Shown here in pieces: positions 36,854 through 45,181 of a stretch of DNA of 64,000 nucleotides; position 1 is the stretch's first letter; every line of letters starts with the position of its first letter. Location of the stretch: contig NZ_LR593886.1 of assembly GCF_901538265.1 (NCBI RefSeq), positions 6,469,738-6,533,737 of the forward strand, written 5' to 3'. The stretch comes from Gemmata massiliana (GTDB lineage Bacteria; Planctomycetota; Planctomycetia; Gemmatales; Gemmataceae). The position numbers were made by a program, and so were the translations under genes. The notes beneath the pieces were generated by a model that ran no database searches, had not been told where the DNA came from, and saw nothing but the letters and a program-made list of their open reading frames with translations.

Positions 36854-38731
36854 GTGGGCATTTGCTCGGGGCGACCGGGGGGGGCGGCGGTGGTTGTTGT
36901 TGACGCGATGCTCGGCAACGCCGCAGTCGCCATCGTGCTGGCACTCGTGGCCCTGGTGATCGGGCGCGTGTGCCGCTCGCCGAGCGTGCGCCACGCGGCG
37001 TGGTTGCTCGTGCCGTTGAAACTCCTCACCCCCCCGTTGGTCCCCGTTCCTCTGCCGGTCCTGCCGACGGCTTGGGGCGCGCCCGCCGAGGCACCCACCA
37101 TTCGTGCCGTGATCGCGGCCCCTACGCATGCAGTAGCGGTCCCGGCCGAGGCTGCGGATGCGCCCGGTTCGTGGGAACGTTTGAGGCCGCACGGGACCGC
37201 CGAGTGGGGCATCGCGGTGTGGGTAACTGGAGCGCTAACGTGGTTCGCGTGGCAGGGGCGGCGGGTGCTCCGTTTCCGGCGCCGGGTGCTGCGCGCCTGC
37301 GCCGCGCCGCCGGAAATCGCTGCCGCCGCCGCCCGCGTTGCCACGGCGCTGGGGATCGCCCGGCCGCCGGCGGTGAAGACTACAACCGGGATCGGGTCGC
37401 CGATGTTGTGGGGGTGGGGGCGCGGCGCGGTCGTGCTGTTCCCGCGCGAGTTACTCGCGCGCCTGTCGGCCGACGCCCGCGACACGCTGCTGGCGCACGA
37501 ACTGGCCCATTACCTCCGCCGCGATCACTGGGTGCGCGTGCTGGAGTTCGTCGCCTCCGGGCTGTACTGGTGGCACCCGGCGGTGTGGTTTGCGCGGCGC
37601 GGCACCGAGGCTGCGGAAGAGGAGTGCTGCGACGCATGGGTGGTCTGTGGCCTCGCGGCGTCGCCGCGCAGGTACGCCGAAGCGCTACTCGCGACCGTGG
37701 ATTTCGAGGCCGAGTTGCGGCGCCCGTGCCTCCCGCCGGGGGCGTGCGCGGCCGGGCACGACGCGCGCCTGCTCCGCCGCCGGTTGGCCGCGCTCCTCCA
37801 CGCGGAGCGCCCGAGTCGGCTCCGTGGCGGCGTCGGCGTCTGGGCGGTGGTCGCGGCCGCTCTCTTAGCGCGCCCCGTGCTCCTAGCCGCACGTCCGGAA
37901 TCGCCCGGCGCGGTGCCCGCCCCGTCGGTCGCCACCGCGCCGGGGGGGGCGCCGCTCACGCCCCCTCCAGCGCACAAGAAGTCGCCGGCCGAACCACGGG
38001 CCTGGGCGATGACCGCGGCGCCGGGCGGGGCTGTGACCGTACTCGCCAGAGACAGCGAAGTGCTCCTGCGGTTCGCCGACGGGTCGAGCCGCGTCCTCGG
38101 TCCCGGTCGGCCGCTGGCGGTAGCGTTCGCCCCCGGCGGGCAGCGGCTCGCCAGCGCCGGCCCCGGTCCGCTCGTGCGCGTCTGGGACGAGCGCGGGAAC
38201 TTGGTCGCGACCGAACGCACTACGACCGCGGCACGGTCGGTCGCGTACACACCGGACGGAGCCGCGCTGCTCGTCCTCGACGCGGCCGGCGAGATCACGC
38301 TCCGCGACCCTCGGACGCTCGCGGTTGTGGCGGAGTGGTACGTCGCCGGGGCCGCGAATAGTTGTTGCGTCGCCCCGGACGGCAAGACGGTCGCGGTGTC
38401 GTTCGGCTCGTGGCTGGCCGAGGACGGGTGGGTGGAACTGTGGTCGGTCGCGGAGCGGCGCAAGGTCGCCACCGTCCGCGCGGCGGCCCCGGTCGGGGCG
38501 GTGCGGTTCTCGCGGGACGGCCGGGCGCTCGTCGTGGGGTGCTGGAGCGGCCGGATCGAGTGGCACGCGCTGCCCAGCGGAACGCTCGTCGCCGAGCGGC
38601 AACTGTGTAAAGACCTCGTCGCGAACACGGTGTTCTCGCCCGACGCCGCCGCACTACCGCTCGAGCCCCCGCCCGAACCACCGCCGATTTCGGACCTCGT
38701 ACCTTTCACCGGTATCAGTCGCGAACGATAG
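36854..38731 (+). CDS. M56 (BlaR1-type) membrane peptidase fused to WD40-like repeats
   Basis: 625 residues if started at GTG 36854; GTG 36890 or ATG 36908 fit the first membrane helix (LGNAAVAIVLALVALVIG) equally well. The peptidase domain carries the zinc site HELAHYLRRDH (HExxH at 215-219) with the third ligand region EEECCDAWVV near 254-263 and GLYWWHPAVWF between. A helix near 325-343 (GVGVWAVVAAALLARPVL) anchors it. In place of the usual penicillin-binding sensor, the exported C-terminus has four to five WD40-like blades (VAFAPGGQRLASAG, SVAYTPDGAALLVLD, CCVAPDGKTVAVSF, VRFSRDGRALVVG). Pairs with the BlaI gene upstream. Confidence 0.85.
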   Translation: MGICSGRPGGAAVVVVDAMLGNAAVAIVLALVALVIGRVCRSPSVRHAAWLLVPLKLLTPPLVPVPLPVLPTAWGAPAEAPTIRAVIAAPTHAVAVPAEAADAPGSWERLRPHGTAEWGIAVWVTGALTWFAWQGRRVLRFRRRVLRACAAPPEIAAAAARVATALGIARPPAVKTTTGIGSPMLWGWGRGAVVLFPRELLARLSADARDTLLAHELAHYLRRDHWVRVLEFVASGLYWWHPAVWFARRGTEAAEEECCDAWVVCGLAASPRRYAEALLATVDFEAELRRPCLPPGACAAGHDARLLRRRLAALLHAERPSRLRGGVGVWAVVAAALLARPVLLAARPESPGAVPAPSVATAPGGAPLTPPPAHKKSPAEPRAWAMTAAPGGAVTVLARDSEVLLRFADGSSRVLGPGRPLAVAFAPGGQRLASAGPGPLVRVWDERGNLVATERTTTAARSVAYTPDGAALLVLDAAGEITLRDPRTLAVVAEWYVAGAANSCCVAPDGKTVAVSFGSWLAEDGWVELWSVAERRKVATVRAAAPVGAVRFSRDGRALVVGCWSGRIEWHALPSGTLVAERQLCKDLVANTVFSPDAAALPLEPPPEPPPISDLVPFTGISRER

Positions 38732-38742
38732 GAGGACCGAAC

Positions 38743-39627
38743 GTGCTCCTGATGTGCCTGCTCCTGGTGCCCGGCGCGGACGAAACCGCTGAGCTGGCGA
38801 AGAAGATGCTACCGGTGTACGCCGCAGAAGCGGCCGACTATTCGCTCGCCGTCGCGTCCGATCCGAAGACGGCGCTGGAGCTGAAGAAGGAGCCGGTGTT
38901 CGAGTGGTCGAACCCGACGCGGCAGGGGCTCCAGCAGGGCGTCGTCTTCGTGTGGCTGCGCGACGGCCGCCCGGCGGCGCTGGCGAGTGTGTTCTCGCAA
39001 CCACACGACAAGCCGACGGGGCGCCAGATCATTCACGAGTTCCACGCCCTCGACCCCGAGAAGTTAGTAGTCGGCCGGTCCAAGGGCGCGCTAAACGAGT
39101 GGAAACCGCAGACCGGACTGACCCGCAAGGAACTGACCGGCGCGCCCGCTCCGGCCGCGACGCCCGCCGCGCGACTGTTGCAGATGCGCAAACTGGCGGG
39201 AGAATTCACCGCGCACAGCGTCGATCGGGAGATGAACCGGCTCGAACTGCGTCTCCTGCCGACGCCGCTCTACCGCTACCCGGCCGCCAAAACGGGCGTG
39301 ACCGACGGGGCACTGTTCGCGCTCGTCTCGACCGTGGGCACTGACCCCGAGGTACTGCTCCTCATCGAAGCGAAGGAGGAGAAGGGAAAGGTGCGGTGGG
39401 AATACGCCCTGGGCCGCTTCTCCGATCGGGATCTGTACGTCAAGCGCGGCGACAAAGAGGTGTGGTCGCGGGTACAGAGCGAAACGAACACGTTCAACAA
39501 CGACCCGGAGCACCTGTACCGCCTCTACGCCGACAAGGTCGTAGGTGCGGGCGGCAAACTCCTGGCACGGGTGAAGGTGACGCCGAAGGTGTCGTGGGGC
39601 GAGGTGCTCCCCGTCGACGAGAAATGA
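38743..39627 (+). CDS. Secreted paralogue family, copy C
   Basis: 294 residues from GTG 38743 with AGGAGG upstream. Very short signal (LLMCLLLVPGA). Landmarks: KKMLPVYAAEAADYSLAVAS, KEPVFEWSNPTRQGLQQG, FVWLRDGRPAALASVF, EFHALDPEKLVVGRSKG, GAPAPAATPAARLLQMRKLA, ELRLLPTPLYRYP, GVTDGALFALVSTVGTDPEV, VRWEYALGRFSD, EVWSRVQSETNTF. It is the first of three tandem copies (C, D, E) that are far more like each other than like the rest, so they arose by recent duplication. Exported; function unknown. Confidence 0.75.
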   Translation: MLLMCLLLVPGADETAELAKKMLPVYAAEAADYSLAVASDPKTALELKKEPVFEWSNPTRQGLQQGVVFVWLRDGRPAALASVFSQPHDKPTGRQIIHEFHALDPEKLVVGRSKGALNEWKPQTGLTRKELTGAPAPAATPAARLLQMRKLAGEFTAHSVDREMNRLELRLLPTPLYRYPAAKTGVTDGALFALVSTVGTDPEVLLLIEAKEEKGKVRWEYALGRFSDRDLYVKRGDKEVWSRVQSETNTFNNDPEHLYRLYADKVVGAGGKLLARVKVTPKVSWGEVLPVDEK

Positions 39628-39669
39628 GCCTCGCCCGCGGCTCCGCGCGTGCGAACACAAGGAGTGATC

Positions 39670-40560
39670 GTGACCGCTCTTCCACTGATACTGCTTCTGG
39701 CCGCGGCCGACCCGGGCGACGGGTTGGCGAAGAAGATGCTGCCGATCTACCTCAAGGACGCAGAGGGGTATTCGCTCGCCGTCGAATCCGCCCCCAAGAA
39801 GGCGCTGGAGTTAAAGAAGGAACCGGTGTTCGAGTGGTCCGACTCGGCGCGGGAGGGGTTCACCACGCAAGGGGTGGTCTTCGTGTGGCTGCGCGCCGGG
39901 CGCCCGGCGGCCATCGGGTCGATTTACTCGGAGCCGGAGGAGCGATTGAAGGGCCGTAAGGTGTACCACGAGTTCCACGCGCTCGACGCAGAGAAGCTCC
40001 TCGTGACCCCACCAAAGGGTACGCTGAACGAGTGGAAACCAGAGGCCGGGCTAGTGCGCAAGGAGCTACTCGACGCCCCGGCCCCGGCCGACACCGCCGC
40101 CGCGCGGCTCCTCCAGATGAAGAAACTGGCCGCGGAGTTCACCGGGCACGGCATCGACCAGCAGAAGAAGCGAGTGGACATGCGGCTGCTGCCGACGCCG
40201 CTGTACCGCTACCCGACTGCCAAAACGGGTGTAATCGACGGCGCCCTGTTCACCCTGGTCGCGACGGCCGGCACCGATCCCGAAATACTGCTGCTAATCG
40301 AGGCGAAGGAAGAGAAAGGGAAAGTGCGGTGGGAGTTCGCGTGCGGCCGGTTTTCCGACAAGAGCCTGTACGTGCAGCGCAAAGAGAAAGAAGTGTGGGC
40401 GCTGGCACGCGGCGAAACTAACACCTGGCTGCGCGACCCGCAGCACCTGTTCCGCGTCTACCCGGATAGGGTCGTGACCCTTGAGGGCAAGGTACTCGCC
40501 CGCTGCCGCGCGACGGAAACGGCGTGGTGGGGCGACTACTTCCCCGCCGAGGACAAGTGA
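39670..40560 (+). CDS. Secreted paralogue family, copy D
   Basis: 296 residues from GTG 39670, preceded by AAGGAG; signal TALPLILLLAAADPG. Compared with copy C it keeps KKMLPIYLKDAEGYSLAVES, KEPVFEWSDSAREG, FVWLRAGRPAAIGSIY, EFHALDAEKLLVT, RLLQMKKLAAEFTGHGID, RLLPTPLYRYP, GVIDGALFTLVATAGTDPE, LLLIEAKEEKGKVRWEFA, and ends WWGDYFPAEDK. It is 42 bases after copy C and 66 before copy E, on the same strand, so probably one transcript. Exported; function unknown. Confidence 0.75.
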   Translation: MTALPLILLLAAADPGDGLAKKMLPIYLKDAEGYSLAVESAPKKALELKKEPVFEWSDSAREGFTTQGVVFVWLRAGRPAAIGSIYSEPEERLKGRKVYHEFHALDAEKLLVTPPKGTLNEWKPEAGLVRKELLDAPAPADTAAARLLQMKKLAAEFTGHGIDQQKKRVDMRLLPTPLYRYPTAKTGVIDGALFTLVATAGTDPEILLLIEAKEEKGKVRWEFACGRFSDKSLYVQRKEKEVWALARGETNTWLRDPQHLFRVYPDRVVTLEGKVLARCRATETAWWGDYFPAEDK

Positions 40561-40626
40561 CCCCGACCGGTGCTGCTCGCAGTTCCGCGGGCGCGCGATG
40601 TGTCCCGCCCGAACACGAGGTCCGCC

Positions 40627-41511
40627 GTGAACGCGCTCTCCCTGGCCTTTCTTCTGGTCGCGGCCGACCCCGATGACGGGTTGGCAAAGAAGATGCTGCC
40701 TGTTTACGTCAAGGAGGCGGAGACGTACTCCATTGCGGTCGAGAGCGCGCCCAAGAAGGCGCTGGAGTTGAACAAGGAACCGGTCTTCGCGTGGGCCAAC
40801 CCCACGCGCGACAAGGGCCAACAGGGAGTCATCTTCTTGTGGCTTCGGGACGGTCGGCCGGCGGCCCTAATTTGTATCTTCTCTCATCCGTTCGATAAGC
40901 CGACCAACCGGAATGTCAATCACGAGCTTCATGCGCTCGATCCGGACAAACTATTAGTCACCCGTTCCAAAGGGGCGCTGACCGAGTGGAAACCCGAAGC
41001 CGGGCTGACGCGCAAAGGGATGCCCGACGCGCCCGCCCCGGCCGATACTCCCGCGGCGCGGCTCCTCCAGATGAAGAGACTAGCCGCGGAGTTCACCGGA
41101 CACAGCGTCGATCGGGAACAGAAGAAGTGGGAACTGCGGTTGCTACCGACCCCGTTGTACCGTTACCCGGTCTCCAAAACGGGCGTGATCGACGGCGCCC
41201 GGTTCGCGCTCGTGTCCAACGCGGGAACGGACCCCGAGGTGCTCCTGCTGATCGAAGCAAAAGAGGACGCCGGTAAGATCCGTTGGGAATACGTGTGCTG
41301 TCGGTTTTCCGACTGGGAGCTGCGCGTCGCGCGCAAAGACAAGGAAGTGTTCGCCTCGGTACCGGGCGGAAAGAACACGACCTCCCACGACCCGCTCCAC
41401 CTCTACCGCAACTTCTCGACTCGGGTGGTGACCGCGGAGGGCAAGTTGCTCGCCCGGTACCGCCCGGCGGGACCGGACTGGGGTGAGCTCGTTCCCGTTG
41501 AGGACAAGTGA
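40627..41511 (+). CDS. Secreted paralogue family, copy E
   Basis: 294 residues from GTG 40627; signal NALSLAFLLVAADPD. Landmarks: KKMLPVYVKEAETYSIAVES, KEPVFAWANPTRDKGQQG, FLWLRDGRPAALICIF, ELHALDPDKLLVTRSKG, RLLQMKRLAAEFTGHSVD, ELRLLPTPLYRYP, GVIDGARFALVSNAGTDPE, IRWEYVCCRFSDWE. The last copy of the C-D-E tandem. Its stop codon shares its last base with the sequence just before the caspase-like gene (1-base gap), so that gene is co-translated. Exported; function unknown. Confidence 0.75.
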   Translation: MNALSLAFLLVAADPDDGLAKKMLPVYVKEAETYSIAVESAPKKALELNKEPVFAWANPTRDKGQQGVIFLWLRDGRPAALICIFSHPFDKPTNRNVNHELHALDPDKLLVTRSKGALTEWKPEAGLTRKGMPDAPAPADTPAARLLQMKRLAAEFTGHSVDREQKKWELRLLPTPLYRYPVSKTGVIDGARFALVSNAGTDPEVLLLIEAKEDAGKIRWEYVCCRFSDWELRVARKDKEVFASVPGGKNTTSHDPLHLYRNFSTRVVTAEGKLLARYRPAGPDWGELVPVEDK

Positions 41512-41512
41512 C

Positions 41513-42457
41513 ATGTCGCACCTCGTGCCGCTGGTGTTCGCCGCGGGCGCGCTCGCTCTGCTGCAACCCCCGGAAGTCCCGGCCCCGCGGGCCGTCGCTC
41601 CGCCGTCTGCTGGCGCGGAGGTGGCCCCCCACCCGCGCCCGGCCGCGCCGCGCGAGGCGCTCCCGCGCCGACACGCGCTCGTCTTGTGCGGGCACCCCGG
41701 TGACGCGGCACACGCTAAAACGTTCACCGAAACCGTCGGTAAGCTCGGTGAGGGGCTGGCCAGGACCGCGGGCATCCCGGCGGAGCGGCAGTACGTCGTG
41801 TTCGGCTCCGAGGCCCCGAAGGGCGTGCCCGGCGCGACCGGGCCGGCGACGAAAGAAGCGGTCGCCGCCGCGGTCGCTGACGTGCGCAAAAAGCTCCGCC
41901 CAGAAGACGGGCTGTGGGTCATCGTCCTCGGCCACGGGCACCACGACGGCCGCCAGGCGTTCTGGTGCCTACCGGGGCCGGACCTCAGCGCCGCAGAGTT
42001 CGGCAAACTGTTCGCCGAGGTCACCTGCCGCGAGCAGGTGTTCGTGATGACCGCGTCACTCAGCGGGTACTTCGTCAACCCGCTGGCCAAGCGCGACCGC
42101 GTGGTGATCGCCGCGACCGAGACCGACGCGGAGACGAACGAAACGACCTTCCCGGCCGTGTTCGCGCAGCTCCTGGGAACCGGGCTGAACGCGACCGAAC
42201 ACGACTTCGACAAGGACGGCCGCTTGACGCTGTTCGACCTGTACGTGGCGGTGGCGAAGGAAATCGCGCAAAACTACGCGGGCGCCGACCAGGTGTCGAC
42301 CGAGCACGCGCAACTGGACGACGACGGCGACGGGGTCGGTCACGAGGTGCAGGGGCCGTTCCTGCCCGCAGATCAGGGGGGCACCCCGCCGGGCCAGAAG
42401 GCCAAGCGCCCGCACCGCGACGGCGCTCGGGCCGCTCAAATTCCCCTGGCACGGTGA
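41513..42457 (+). CDS. Secreted caspase/legumain-like protein, catalytic Cys not evident
   Basis: 314 residues from ATG 41513. Signal peptide (LVPLVFAAGALALLQ), Pro/Ala linker, then a peptidase-like fold: RHALVLCGHPGD, GLWVIVLGHGHHDG (catalytic His position), a hydrophobic strand QVFVMTASLSGYFVN where caspase-like enzymes carry Cys, then DRVVIAATETDAETNETTF. The tail has DFDKDGRLTLFDLYVAVAK and EHAQLDDDGDGVGHE, the usual end of this planctomycete group. The expected Cys is replaced (TASLSG), so it may bind rather than cut. It is inserted among the secreted paralogues and shares their transcript. Confidence 0.65.
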   Translation: MSHLVPLVFAAGALALLQPPEVPAPRAVAPPSAGAEVAPHPRPAAPREALPRRHALVLCGHPGDAAHAKTFTETVGKLGEGLARTAGIPAERQYVVFGSEAPKGVPGATGPATKEAVAAAVADVRKKLRPEDGLWVIVLGHGHHDGRQAFWCLPGPDLSAAEFGKLFAEVTCREQVFVMTASLSGYFVNPLAKRDRVVIAATETDAETNETTFPAVFAQLLGTGLNATEHDFDKDGRLTLFDLYVAVAKEIAQNYAGADQVSTEHAQLDDDGDGVGHEVQGPFLPADQGGTPPGQKAKRPHRDGARAAQIPLAR

Positions 42458-42483
42458 ACAAGCCCCGCCCCGGAGACGAACTC

Positions 42484-43332
42484 ATGAAAGCCCTGACGTT
42501 CTTGCTCCTGCCGGCAGTATGTCTCGTCGCGGGCGCCGTCGACCCGCCCGCGCCAGACAAAGAGAAGGAAAAAGAGAAAGAGAAGCCCCTCGGTCCGCTC
42601 CGCGAGCAGTACCAACTGGCCGCCAAGAAATACGAATTCTTCCTCGACAAGGACAAGAAGAAGCCGCTCACCCTCGAACCCAAACCGGTGTTCAGTTGGG
42701 CGAACGACGACGATTGGTCCGGGGACGTGTTCGTATGGACGGCGGGCGGGAAGCCGCGGGTCATCGGCTGCACCCTGTCCGGTCCGGGGAAAGAAGACCG
42801 ACCGGCGTTCCACGAGTTCCACACGCTCTCGCCCGACCCGCTCGGACCGGTGGCGATGACGGCCAAGTACACCTGGACGCCCCCCGGCATCGGGTTCCAT
42901 AAACAGGACGGCGCTCCGGCCGCGACGCCCGCCGGTCGGCTGCCCCAGATGCGGGGCATCGCACGCGACCTGAGCGCGTGGATGGAGGCCGACGGGAAGT
43001 GGGAACTGCGCCTGCTCCCCCAGCCCCTCATGCGGTATCAACCCGCCGAGGGTGACGTGATCGACGGCGCCCTGTTTTGCTGGGTCTGGACGAAAGGCAC
43101 CGATCCGGAGGTGATCGTGGCGGTCGAGTGCCACCGCACCGCCGATAAGAAGCTCGAGTGGCGGATCGCGCCGGTGCGGTTCTCCAACCGCGAGTTGTGG
43201 CTGAAGAACGGCGACCGGGAACTGTGGCGCGTGCCGGTCCACCGCGACGAACAGGGCGACACCTGGTCCAACGTTTACACGACTCGGTACGCCGGCCGAA
43301 TCGCCCTCCCGCAGCCGAAGAAGAACCCGTGA
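42484..43332 (+). CDS. Secreted paralogue family, copy F
   Basis: 282 residues from ATG 42484 with CCGGAGA upstream; signal KALTFLLLPAVCLVAGAVD and a Lys/Glu run (DKEKEKEKEK). Landmarks: EPKPVFSWANDDDWSGD, FVWTAGGKPRVIGCTL, EFHTLSPDPLG, GAPAATPAGRLPQMRGIARD, ELRLLPQPLMRYQ, VIDGALFCWVWTKGTDPEV, EWRIAPVRFSNRELW. The GRP element is here GKP. Divergent from C-E, so an older copy. Exported; function unknown. Confidence 0.72.
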   Translation: MKALTFLLLPAVCLVAGAVDPPAPDKEKEKEKEKPLGPLREQYQLAAKKYEFFLDKDKKKPLTLEPKPVFSWANDDDWSGDVFVWTAGGKPRVIGCTLSGPGKEDRPAFHEFHTLSPDPLGPVAMTAKYTWTPPGIGFHKQDGAPAATPAGRLPQMRGIARDLSAWMEADGKWELRLLPQPLMRYQPAEGDVIDGALFCWVWTKGTDPEVIVAVECHRTADKKLEWRIAPVRFSNRELWLKNGDRELWRVPVHRDEQGDTWSNVYTTRYAGRIALPQPKKNP

Positions 43333-43351
43333 CATTCAGGAGGACTGGCAC

Positions 43352-44188
43352 GTGCGCTACCTGCTTTTGGCTCTCGCGTTCCACTGTGCCTGGGGCGCAC
43401 CGGGTCACCTCGGTGAGGCCCGGGCCGAAGAGCCGACTGAGGCGAAACTGAAGAAATTGGCTGACGACTCCCGCGCGCGGGCTGCTGCCGTCGAAGTGAC
43501 GGTGACCACCGGCGAGCGGGCCGCGAAAGCGACCGTCCGCCCGGAACCGATCATGAAGTACACGGACGTCCCGCGACAGATCGAGATGGCGACACTGTGG
43601 GTGTGGCAGGACGAGGGACGCCCCATTGCGCTCGGGAAGGTGGAAGCCTATGAGCGCAAGGAGGGGACGAAGTGGCTGTACTGCTTCGCGTCCGCTTCGG
43701 TCCGTGCGGTCGACGGCAAGTGGCCCGACGGGCACCGCTTCCAGGCCCGTCAGGACGCCATCTCGTGGGCCACGCTTAAGGACCCCGCGCCCCACGAGAC
43801 AGCGGCGGGCCGGCTGCGGCAAATGAAGGATCTCTTCCAGCGGTTCACCGCCACGACGCGGGACGACCAGTTAAAAACGTCCGACGAGCTCCGCCCGCTC
43901 GCGCGGCCGCTACACGAGTACACCGCGCCGAAACACGGCGTCACTCAGGGGATTTTGTGCGGGTTCGCGGCCAACGGCACCAACCCCGACGTCGTCATCG
44001 TGCTGGAGGCGACGGACCCGAACGATAAGGGGGTTCCGAAAGCGTGGCGGTACGCCGTGATCGGGATGACGGCCAGCGGGATCTCCGTGAAGCTCGACAA
44101 GACCGAGGTGTTCACTCGGCCGTATGCGAAGTCGCCCGCGGAATTCGAGACGTGGACGTATTTCTGGGAAGGCGCGCCCAAGAAATGA
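43352..44188 (+). CDS. Secreted paralogue family, copy G (most divergent)
   Basis: 278 residues from GTG 43352 with AGGAGG upstream; signal YLLLALAFHCAWGAPG. Landmarks are weaker but in order: PEPIMKYTDVPRQIEMA, LWVWQDEGRPIALGKV, ETAAGRLRQMKDLFQRFTA, ELRPLARPLHEYT, GVTQGILCGFAANGTNPDVV, VLEATDPN, WRYAVIGMTASGIS, TEVFTRP. It starts 19 bases after copy F. The next two copies lie on the other strand and converge on it. Exported; function unknown. Confidence 0.7.
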   Translation: MRYLLLALAFHCAWGAPGHLGEARAEEPTEAKLKKLADDSRARAAAVEVTVTTGERAAKATVRPEPIMKYTDVPRQIEMATLWVWQDEGRPIALGKVEAYERKEGTKWLYCFASASVRAVDGKWPDGHRFQARQDAISWATLKDPAPHETAAGRLRQMKDLFQRFTATTRDDQLKTSDELRPLARPLHEYTAPKHGVTQGILCGFAANGTNPDVVIVLEATDPNDKGVPKAWRYAVIGMTASGISVKLDKTEVFTRPYAKSPAEFETWTYFWEGAPKK

Positions 44189-44193
44189 GCCTA

Positions 44194-44224
44194 CCGTGCG
44201 GCCGATCTGCTTTCGGTCGCACGG
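44194..44224. terminator. Hairpin between convergent paralogue genes
   Basis: CCGTGCGGCCGA (44194-44205) pairs with TCGGTCGCACGG (44213-44224) with one G-T type mismatch and a 7-base loop. It starts 5 bases after the stop of copy G and lies 65 bases beyond the stop of copy H on the other strand, so it could end transcription from both sides. There is no long T-run. Confidence 0.5.
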
Positions 44225-44289
44225 ATCGCATCTGGGAGCCCGGCTAACTCGCCGTCATTCGTTTCACACGCAACGCAACCGCGCCGCCG

Positions 44290-45132
44290 TCACTCTTTCT
44301 TCGGCTCGGCGACGGTGATGAACCCCAGCCAGTACGGTTTGTCTGCCGCGGACAGTTTGGTGCCGCGGGGCGCCTCGAACACCTCCTTGTCGTCGTAGGC
44401 CAGGTGCAGTTCGGCGTGAGCCAGTCGACCGGTCGCGAACTGCCACGACGGTTTCGCGCCGTCCTTGCCCGCACGAGCCTCCACGAACAGCAAGATTTCG
44501 GGGTTGGTGCCGTTGGCCAGCGTGTACAGTGCGCCGTCGAGGATGCCGGCGTCCTCGTCGCGGTAGGTGACCAGCGGGCGGTCGAGGCGCCGCAGCTCGA
44601 ACCGCGAGTTGTCCGGATCCCAGAACTCGTGGCCGGTGAACTTCTGGGCCAGTTGCTTCAGTTGACGCCCGCGCCCGGCCGCGTCGTTCGCCGGGACCGC
44701 CACCCCGGGGACGTCCTTCGGGGCGCTCGCGGACTCGTTCTCCTTCCACCACGCGCGGCCGTTGATGGTCGCACGCAGTTTGCCGCCGGACGTGTTGCAA
44801 ATGGCGTAGACCCACTTGGTCCGGTCGTTCGCGTTCTGGTACAGTTCGAGCAGCACCGCGGGGCGCCCCTTGTCGCCCCACGCCCACACGCTGCCGCGGT
44901 CGTTCTCGCGGGTCGGGTCGCCGTAGTACAGAAGGGGCTTCTCGATCCGCTTGGCCTTCGCCCACGTGTCCCCGACGAGCAGTTCCACGTCGATCGCGGA
45001 AACCACCTTCTCCGCCACGCGGCGGTGCTCCTCGTCAGCGTCGGTTTTCTTGGCCGCATCGTCGGCCCCGGCGAACCCGAGCAGCGCCGCAACGGTCGCG
45101 ACGCACAACGGAATCCGAATCGCTCGTGCCAC
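44290..45132 (-). CDS. Secreted paralogue family, copy H
   Basis: 280 residues from GTG 45132 (GAGG upstream); signal IPLCVATVAALLGFAGA. Landmarks: EKPLLYYGDPTRENDRG, VWAWGDKGRPAVLLEL, AGRGRQLKQLAQKFTGHEF, ELRRLDRPLVTYRDED, AGILDGALYTLANGTNPEILL, FVEARAGK, WQFATGRLAHAE, KEVFEAPRG. Centre of the protein (KWVYAICNTSGG) resembles copy G, so G and H form a subgroup. Copy I lies 49 bases upstream on the same strand, so both may share a promoter. Exported; function unknown. Confidence 0.72.
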   Translation of the reverse strand: MARAIRIPLCVATVAALLGFAGADDAAKKTDADEEHRRVAEKVVSAIDVELLVGDTWAKAKRIEKPLLYYGDPTRENDRGSVWAWGDKGRPAVLLELYQNANDRTKWVYAICNTSGGKLRATINGRAWWKENESASAPKDVPGVAVPANDAAGRGRQLKQLAQKFTGHEFWDPDNSRFELRRLDRPLVTYRDEDAGILDGALYTLANGTNPEILLFVEARAGKDGAKPSWQFATGRLAHAELHLAYDDKEVFEAPRGTKLSAADKPYWLGFITVAEPKKE

Positions 45133-45181
45133 GGCAACGCCTCGCCTTCGGAAAGAGTTCGGAAAGAGGTTTAGGGCCGGT

